64,000 bases of DNA, taken from NCBI RefSeq assembly GCF_034931005.1, contig NZ_JAYGIN010000010.1, positions 62,001 through 126,000 of the forward strand. The letters are read 5' to 3'. Of the stretch, positions 58,819-64,000 are shown in pieces. The stretch is from Arcicella sp034931005 (GTDB lineage Bacteria > Bacteroidota > Bacteroidia > Cytophagales > Spirosomataceae). Position numbers and translations under genes: made by a program. The stretch's first letter is position 1. The number at the start of each line of letters is the position of its first letter. The notes beneath the pieces are model-generated. The model was not told the origin of the DNA. It ran no database searches and worked only from the letters and a program-made list of their open reading frames with translations.

Positions 58819-59358
58819 TCAATACTCCCCAGGTCTATCATGTCTTGGAATAATCACATATACGCCACCCTTCTCTTTTTCTAAAACACCACTTAACTTA
58901 GAAAGTATGCGTATAAACTTACCCTTTTCACTCTTTAATTGATTTTGAAAATCAGTGCAAGTCGTGTCATCTGGAATAGACCTAAAATATGGATAGGCAA
59001 ATTTACAAACTTCATTCTTGGAAGTATGTTTGGGGATATGCCATAGTCCCTCCGTAGCATAGATATTTCTTTTGACTATGTTTATCACATTTGTATCTAA
59101 GTTACCATTTTGATCTATTTCAAAATCTTTTATCCGTCCTTTATAATCAACCGTAAAATAAAAAACAGCCCAAGACATTTCACAATGATTGATGTCGGTA
59201 TATTTCATCGGACCAATACCTTTTTTTAGTAATCCTTCTATTCCCATTTTAGGAATAGAAGAATCTTGATAAATCCAAAATTTATGTCTTTCCTTTTGTG
59301 AATATCCACAATTAAAAAAAAGGAAAAGACTAATTACAGTGAGTGCCAGTTTGACCAT
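58819..59358 (-). CDS. Exported protein with TonB-C-like fold, third gene of the secreted cluster
   Basis: A 179-residue protein with a signal peptide (VKLALTVISLFLFFNCGYS, cleavage near 20). The middle resembles a TonB C-terminal domain pattern: WAVFYFTVDYKGRIKDFEID, then NVINIVKRNIYATEGLWHIP and a final YPYFRSIP. The C-terminal 40 residues are charged (EKGKFIRILSKLSGVLEKEKG). The start codon lies 29 bp inside the end of the 692-residue gene, so translation is coupled. Could be an accessory or immunity-like partner of that protein; this is inference. Confidence 0.7.
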   Translation of the reverse strand: MVKLALTVISLFLFFNCGYSQKERHKFWIYQDSSIPKMGIEGLLKKGIGPMKYTDINHCEMSWAVFYFTVDYKGRIKDFEIDQNGNLDTNVINIVKRNIYATEGLWHIPKHTSKNEVCKFAYPYFRSIPDDTTCTDFQNQLKSEKGKFIRILSKLSGVLEKEKGGVYVIIPRHDRPGEY

Positions 59359-61408
59359 TATTAGAGTTGTTTAAGTTTTTATGTAATCTAACGTAATTCT
59401 GAGAATGCCAATTTTCTTGTTCAGTCCGTTGTTTGTAAGCATCTGTATCTTGTAACCCATCCCAAATCATAGATTCTGCTATACTTTTATCTATCCCAAA
59501 AACTGAGTTTAAGTACTCTGTCATGGGTATAACATATTTTTGCGAGGTTATAGTATGATCTGTAAATTCATCTTCTCCAATATAAACGTGTAGCATTTCA
59601 TGGATAATAATAAGGGCTATCAATTCTTTTGAAGCATCCTTTAATACTGCTGTATTTAATGTTATTACATCCCCTTCCGTGTAAGCTAAATCTTGTGCAT
59701 TTACTCCTGTGAATACTGCTTCTTTTATTGTAAAATTATTGTTCCTACTTTTATTATAGTTCTGAAAAATGGAAGATATTTTACCTTTTAGATTGCTATC
59801 TTTTAGTAATGATAATGTATTTTTAAAACAGTTTGTTACAAGTAAGTCCTCAATTTTAGCACACTCATTCCCATACTGATCACTAACCACTGATGCCATT
59901 CTTGCTTGCCCTTGATTATTTGACTCTGGCATAATACCAGCACCACAAATAGAAGGTCCGCAAGGGCTTCCAAACTGGTCATAGCCAGTAGTTTCATTAC
60001 AATCACGCCCACACTTATTTCCATATTGGTCATAGCCAGTTGCACTATTGCAAATAGAAGCACCACAGGGTTGATTATTTATATCTCGCCCATTTACACA
60101 GTTTTTACCTGAACTACCACCAGTTCCACCTCCGCCACCAGTTCCACCGCCACCGCCAGTTCCACCGCCACCACCAATTCCACCACCACCAGTTCCACCA
60201 CCACCAGTTCCACCATCTCCGCCACCTGTACAAGAAGTTGAAGAAGAACATTCTGTACCTATAAGGACACAATCTACTCCATTTTCAGGATATGCAAGCG
60301 AATATGCACAAGAGTAAGTATCAATACAAGTGGTAGTTGTTACGCATACATTTGCTGTACTCATTGTTACAGGAGCCTCATTAACACATATACCTTCAAA
60401 AGGGTTACAACACATTCCTTCTCCATTAGGTAAATAACCAGCTGGACAACCACCAGTTCCACTGCCACTACCTTCTGTTGTAATTGAAGAAACTCTTGTT
60501 TCCGTTCTTATAAATCTTCCACTTGTTCCCCCTACAGTTTTACAATCTCCTGTAAAAGGGTTACAACACATTCCACTCCCATTTGGTAAATATCCTTCTG
60601 GACAACCTACATTTGTTGGAGTTGGTGTTGGTGTTGGTGTTGGTGTTGGTGTTGGTGTTGGTGTTACTACTCCCTCACTTACACATTCTCCTGTAAAAGG
60701 ATTACAACACATTCCACTCCCATCTGGCAAATAACCAGCTGGGCAACCTGCTATACTTAACAATACAGGAGAGTTTGGTAAAGCAAAATTATCTACTTTT
60801 TTATTTTTAAAATTAGTGTTATAACCCCAATAATACACATTATTTTTACTTCCATTTTGCAAATAAATTTCTAATGTTCCCGCCGAAAGGGACTTATCAA
60901 TCGAAACTGTTAATAATTCAGCATCATTCTTTGCTTCGCTACTGATAGGTTCTTCCCAAGTTTCTAATAGTTTTCCATGAGTATTTCGATACTGTATCCA
61001 AAGACCCGCTTGTGGTACATTCCTTGGTCTGTTTTTCCAAATACTTGGTAATATCGCTGTACTTACACTTAGGGGCAATAAAGGAGAAATACTATTTACT
61101 CCTTTTCCTTCAACCAAATTTACGTTGTTTAATTTATTACCTACGACCACACCTGCGGTCGCAATTGCTAAATTCGTCCAAAATTTTTGTAAATTTCCTG
61201 ACCGATAACTTGCATAAAGGTTAATATCAACATTAGATACTAATGTTCCTTCTTTTATGTCAATTTTTTCTAAAAGAACTTGTTCATTCGATACAACTTT
61301 TATATTTGATTTACATTCCTCACAATACTTTTGAGCCTGTAAAGTATATTGACACATAAATAATAGTGTAACAATGATTATTTTAACAATTCTATATGAT
61401 TTTTGCAT
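59330..61408 (-). CDS. Secreted modular Cys-rich protein with C-terminal HExxH domain
   Basis: A 692-residue exported protein, signal peptide 1-25 (VTLLFMCQYTLQA). Residues 30-215 form a beta-rich N-terminal domain. Then three copies of a Cys module, CPAGYLPDGSGMCCNPF plus xGxC, at 222-242, 269-289 and 321-341; copies 1 and 2 are joined by a Thr-Pro run (249-265). A second Cys-rich part (355-393), a Gly-rich linker (395-433) and three YDQ(Y/F)G(N/S)xC motifs (459-467, 476-484, 510-515) follow. The C-terminal 170 residues hold IIHEMLHVYIGEDE with the zinc-peptidase motif HEMLH at 603-607. Such C-terminal zincins occur in Bacteroidota secreted toxins and polymorphic proteins. Whole architecture not recognised. 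Confidence 0.85.
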   Translation of the reverse strand: MQKSYRIVKIIIVTLLFMCQYTLQAQKYCEECKSNIKVVSNEQVLLEKIDIKEGTLVSNVDINLYASYRSGNLQKFWTNLAIATAGVVVGNKLNNVNLVEGKGVNSISPLLPLSVSTAILPSIWKNRPRNVPQAGLWIQYRNTHGKLLETWEEPISSEAKNDAELLTVSIDKSLSAGTLEIYLQNGSKNNVYYWGYNTNFKNKKVDNFALPNSPVLLSIAGCPAGYLPDGSGMCCNPFTGECVSEGVVTPTPTPTPTPTPTPTPTNVGCPEGYLPNGSGMCCNPFTGDCKTVGGTSGRFIRTETRVSSITTEGSGSGTGGCPAGYLPNGEGMCCNPFEGICVNEAPVTMSTANVCVTTTTCIDTYSCAYSLAYPENGVDCVLIGTECSSSTSCTGGGDGGTGGGGTGGGGIGGGGGTGGGGGTGGGGGTGGSSGKNCVNGRDINNQPCGASICNSATGYDQYGNKCGRDCNETTGYDQFGSPCGPSICGAGIMPESNNQGQARMASVVSDQYGNECAKIEDLLVTNCFKNTLSLLKDSNLKGKISSIFQNYNKSRNNNFTIKEAVFTGVNAQDLAYTEGDVITLNTAVLKDASKELIALIIIHEMLHVYIGEDEFTDHTITSQKYVIPMTEYLNSVFGIDKSIAESMIWDGLQDTDAYKQRTEQENWHSQNYVRLHKNLNNSNNGQTGTHCN

Positions 61409-61440
61409 AATTTCAAAATTTAAAGTCGAATTTTTATTTT

Positions 61441-62091
61441 TTATTGAGCCTTAGCGTTTTTTATTGCAGGACCTGTTGTCAAATAGAACAATTCTAAATT
61501 CCCATGTCCTTCTGTTTCTAAGTTCGCTTCTATCTGGAATAATCGTTCTCGAAACCACCCAGTTACAAGATTGATATTTAAAATACGTATTGGAGTTTCA
61601 AAGTAAACATAGGATGTCAGTAAATCTTCATTCACAGGAACGCCAACAACTCCCCATTTGATTATTTCTAAATAGCCATTTGTAAAATCATAAGAAAAAG
61701 TAATAGATGTCTCATGATCATAATTCAAGTCAGAGATACTTCCAACTTCATCAAATGTCATATTGACAACCTTTTCAGTCATTGGCATCGAAAAAACACC
61801 CTTAACAACCAAATTTTGTTTTGACCGAGGTCTAATCCAAACATCAGTGGTAACTGGTTTAGGGACTGATAAACTGTCTATGTGTGCAAAAAATCGACGA
61901 ATTGAATTAGTATTTTTTAGTAGAATACAATTTTCACCTACGGTATTTTTCGTCTGTATTAGCTTTTGCTTAATGCCAGATATTTCAATTGGTTTTAAAA
62001 CACTATGTGGAGAAATATCCTCTGAACGACAAGAAAAAAATGCTTGTAGTGACAAAAAAAATAGAAATGTTAAAATAGTAGATTTTTTCAT
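61441..62091 (-). CDS. Lipoprotein, first gene of the secreted cluster
   Basis: A 216-residue exported protein; signal with possible lipobox (FLSLQAFFSC, Cys21). The mature part is a single domain of beta character with HIDSLSVPKPVTTDVWIR, MTEKVVNMTFDEVGSI and ITFSYDFTNGYLEIIKWGV; no family recognised. It starts the operon: the 692-residue gene begins 32 bp downstream and the third gene overlaps it. Divergent from an XRE regulator with a 221-bp shared upstream region. Confidence 0.7.
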   Translation of the reverse strand: MKKSTILTFLFFLSLQAFFSCRSEDISPHSVLKPIEISGIKQKLIQTKNTVGENCILLKNTNSIRRFFAHIDSLSVPKPVTTDVWIRPRSKQNLVVKGVFSMPMTEKVVNMTFDEVGSISDLNYDHETSITFSYDFTNGYLEIIKWGVVGVPVNEDLLTSYVYFETPIRILNINLVTGWFRERLFQIEANLETEGHGNLELFYLTTGPAIKNAKAQ

Positions 62092-62183
62092 TTTTGAGCG
62101 AGTTTATTCTGTGTATTTCTGCATCAAATTTCTCTCATCAATCATGAATAATTTGCATAAAAAACAGATATTTTATCCAAATT

Positions 62184-62202
62184 GATGAATAAAATATTCA
62201 TC
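62184..62202. promoter_or_regulatory. Candidate XRE operator in the divergent region
   Basis: GATGAAT-AAAAT-ATTCATC, a perfect 7-bp dyad with 5-bp centre. It lies between the divergent lipoprotein operon and the XRE gene; TACTTTTG at 62233-62240 downstream of it could be the -7 element of the XRE promoter. Confidence 0.5.
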
Positions 62203-62312
62203 AGAAAAACTTTATTTCCACTTCGATATAATTACTTTTGCAAATATCACAACACTAATTTTTACATCTTATACTCAAATATTGACACTTAAACCTTAAA
62301 TAACAGTTTATA

Positions 62313-62747
62313 ATGAAAAAAACAATTCAAACCCCTACCTTTGAAAAAAGAATCACCATTAGAAATTTTAGAAAATTATTAAATGTAAAACAGGAAATAT
62401 TAGCACCTGTTATGCAAGTTTCACAATCAACATTAAGCAGAATGGAGAACGAAGACAAAGAGTTAAATGCAGAACAGGTTGAAAAACTCATTAAAAGCCT
62501 TGGAATTAAACCAGAGGACATACTAAAACATGAAGGAAACATGGTGTTGATTGGTAATAATTTCAAACAAATCAAAGAGGTAAATTATAAACAAGATACA
62601 TCAGAAGAAGAATTAAATTTATCCAAAATTGTCATTACAGAGTTGAGAGAGGAGATAAAGGAATTAAAAGCTCAAAATACAAAACATCTTCAACAGATTC
62701 AAAGGCTTTTTGAAATGTTGGAAGTGAAACATCACACAATGAACTAA
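62313..62747 (+). CDS. XRE-family transcriptional regulator with coiled-coil tail
   Basis: A 144-residue protein. The N-terminal HTH is clear: RNFRKLLNVKQEILAPVMQVSQSTLSRMENE and LNAEQVEKLIKSLGIKPEDIL. The C-terminal third (about 95-140) is a predicted coiled coil (SKIVITELREEIKELKAQNTKHLQQIQRL), probably for dimerisation. It is divergent from the exported cluster and may control it, as well as itself. A terminator ends against the next start codon. Confidence 0.88.
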   Translation: MKKTIQTPTFEKRITIRNFRKLLNVKQEILAPVMQVSQSTLSRMENEDKELNAEQVEKLIKSLGIKPEDILKHEGNMVLIGNNFKQIKEVNYKQDTSEEELNLSKIVITELREEIKELKAQNTKHLQQIQRLFEMLEVKHHTMN

Positions 62748-62774
62748 TTATTCTACTCGAATTTAAAATAATCA

Positions 62775-62818
62775 CAAAACGTCTCGATTTTTTCTCTAAA
62801 TTCGAGACGTTTTGTTTT
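62775..62818 (+). terminator. Terminator of the XRE gene, abutting nif3-like start
   Basis: 13-bp stem CAAAACGTCTCGA/TCGAGACGTTTTG, followed by TTTTA and the ATG at 62820. Confidence 0.85.
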
Positions 62819-62819
62819 A

Positions 62820-63938
62820 ATGAATACCGAAAGAATGACCATCAAAGATATTACTAATTATTTGGAGCAACTCGCACCGCTTTCATACCAAGCCAGTTAC
62901 GACAATGCAGGGTTAATTGTGGGTTATCCACAAACAGAAGTTACGGGCGTGTTGGCTACGCTTGATTGCACCGAAGAAATTATTGAAGAAGCTATCGCAC
63001 GTAATTGTAACCTTATCGTGGCTCATCATCCCATCGTTTTTAAAGGCTTGAAACGGTTTAATGGCAAAAATTACGTAGAACGTGCCGTGATGCTCGCCAT
63101 TAAAAACGACATTGCTATTTATGCTACGCATACTAATCTCGACAGCGTGAAAGGAGGCGTAAATTATATGATTGCGGAGAAATTGGGTTTAGAAAGACCT
63201 AAAATTCTATCTCCTCAAAAACAGATTTTGAAGAAATTAGTCGTTTTTGTTCCCATCGAAAACTCGCAAACGGTTTTGGATGCCTTACATTCGGCGGGAG
63301 CAGGACAAATTGGCGAATATAAAAATTGTAGTTTTCGGGTAGAAGGTACAGGTGCATTCACGCCTACGGGAGAAGCCAATCCGCACATTGGAACGCTCCA
63401 TAAACCCGAAGAAGTACGAGAAAATCGCTTAGAAGTTATTTTTGATTCGCACCTTGAAAGCCAAATATTAAGAGCCTTAAAATCAGCACATCCTTACGAA
63501 GAAGTTGCCTATTATTTGAGTCTCTTAGAAAACGAGAATCAAGAGGTTGGTTCGGGCGTAATTGGCACATTATCAAATAGTTTATCAGAAAAAGATTTTT
63601 TAAATTATTTGGCAGAAAAAATGAACTTACAAACCCTCCGACATACGCCTTTGAGAGGTCGAGAAATCAAGAAAATTGCGGTCTGTGGTGGTGCAGGGGG
63701 CTTTTTATTAGGTGATGCTATCAGGCAAGGTGCAGACGTTTTCATCACTGCTGATTACAAATATCACGAGTTTTTTGATGCTGATAATCAAATCATCATC
63801 TGCGATATTGGACATTATGAATCAGAAGTTTACACAAAGGACTTAATTGTTAGGTATTTATCTGAAAAATTTAGTAATTTTGCGGTTCTCAAAAGTCAGG
63901 TCAATACCAATCCTGTCCGTTATTTTAGAAATTTGTGA
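62820..63938 (+). CDS. Nif3-like dinuclear metal-centre family protein
   Basis: A 372-residue protein of the Nif3/YbgI (DUF34) family. Motifs: QASYDNAGLIVGYP at the N-terminus, LIVAHHPIVFKGLKRF with the metal-binding His pair, IAIYATHTNLDSVKGGVNYM, and near the end GADVFITADYKYHEFFDA with further ligands (YHE, GHYESE). The middle of about 110 residues (PIENSQTVLDALHSAGAGQIGEY...) is the CutA-like insert present in many bacteria. Role unproven, possibly nucleotide or cofactor related. Met6 (62835) is an alternative start if the XRE terminator is obeyed. Confidence 0.95.
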   Translation: MNTERMTIKDITNYLEQLAPLSYQASYDNAGLIVGYPQTEVTGVLATLDCTEEIIEEAIARNCNLIVAHHPIVFKGLKRFNGKNYVERAVMLAIKNDIAIYATHTNLDSVKGGVNYMIAEKLGLERPKILSPQKQILKKLVVFVPIENSQTVLDALHSAGAGQIGEYKNCSFRVEGTGAFTPTGEANPHIGTLHKPEEVRENRLEVIFDSHLESQILRALKSAHPYEEVAYYLSLLENENQEVGSGVIGTLSNSLSEKDFLNYLAEKMNLQTLRHTPLRGREIKKIAVCGGAGGFLLGDAIRQGADVFITADYKYHEFFDADNQIIICDIGHYESEVYTKDLIVRYLSEKFSNFAVLKSQVNTNPVRYFRNL

Positions 63939-64000
63939 TTAGTGATTTAGTAAATTGTATTTGTAAAGGCATACGTTGTTCATTTTGTAAATTAAGCAAC
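63939..64000. other. Right edge, intergenic
   Basis: 62 nt after the Nif3-like gene with GTGATTAGTGATTTAG words of the common intergenic repeat type. No gene visible. A TAATTTTG at 63875-63882, inside the preceding gene's end, could serve a gene beyond the window. Confidence 0.5.

Noticed and set aside
58539..58942. Open frames of 85-91 codons on both strands in the GC-rich element.
   Set aside because: They cross a terminator and hairpin arms, with no family likeness; low-complexity products of a palindrome.
60616..60665. TTGGTG hexamer run as a phase-variation switch.
   Set aside because: The unit is six bases, so length changes keep the frame; it can vary linker length but not switch expression.

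Overview
The window is AT-rich DNA from a member of the phylum Bacteroidota, most likely the Cytophagales (Spirosomaceae, Emticicia or Arcicella-like; genus is inference). Evidence: TonB-dependent receptor plus DUF4249 lipoprotein, GSCFA, DUF6089, HhH/beta-barrel and YkgJ proteins typical of the phylum, almost no Shine-Dalgarno sequences, and promoters of the TTTG-N19-22-TAnnTTTG type. I see no rRNA, tRNA, insertion sequence, prophage or CRISPR array.

Layout. 1-5.5 kb: end of a TonB receptor operon, a GSCFA protein, an orphan ABC ATPase and a DUF4097 repeat protein. 5.7-16.9 kb: fabI, an exported TPR/Ppx-like protein, tpiA, a Fur-family regulator, a bifunctional Rel enzyme, and a 1-kb gene-free stretch with structured-RNA candidates. 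17-28 kb: SDR, SPOR lipoprotein, murB, kdsA (metal-dependent type), def, EamA, M15 peptidase, YceI, purA, a DUF6934-like two-gene cassette, rhomboid. 28-37.9 kb: YkgJ, ROK kinase, acpP-fabF-rnc, an HhH/barrel protein, higBA, tatD, ppa. 38-48.8 kb: envelope proteins, FAH-family enzyme, a translationally coupled permease/haemoglobin/hydrolase operon, a Na+ symporter, Uma2, greA, fmt. 48.8-58.5 kb: acyl-CoA dehydrogenase, lemA/TPM operon, CRY-DASH photolyase, methyltransferase and SDR (divergent), NUDIX, DUF2807. 58.6-62.7 kb: an accessory island of three exported proteins, including a 692-residue Cys-rich modular protein with a C-terminal HExxH domain, beside a divergent XRE regulator. 62.8-63.9 kb: a Nif3-family gene.

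Two themes stand out. (1) Palindromic DNA is everywhere. Long perfect hairpins sit between convergent genes, but other families lie 9-21 nt before start codons (murB, kdsA, rnc, the Na+ symporter, acyl-CoA dehydrogenase, SDR). Some have entered reading frames and are translated in frame (photolyase, fmt, methyltransferase). The most striking case is an array of nine palindromes on a 31-bp period with paired substitutions, filling a divergent promoter region at 56.1-56.4 kb; a tenth copy lies before the acyl-CoA dehydrogenase at 48.8 kb. (2) The exported three-gene island at 58.8-62.1 kb is the best candidate here for an undescribed protein system.

Functions otherwise are housekeeping: fatty-acid synthesis (fabI, acpP, fabF), cell wall and LPS precursors (murB, kdsA), initiator-Met formylation and deformylation (fmt, def), purine synthesis (purA), stringent response (Rel), and many exported or outer-membrane proteins.
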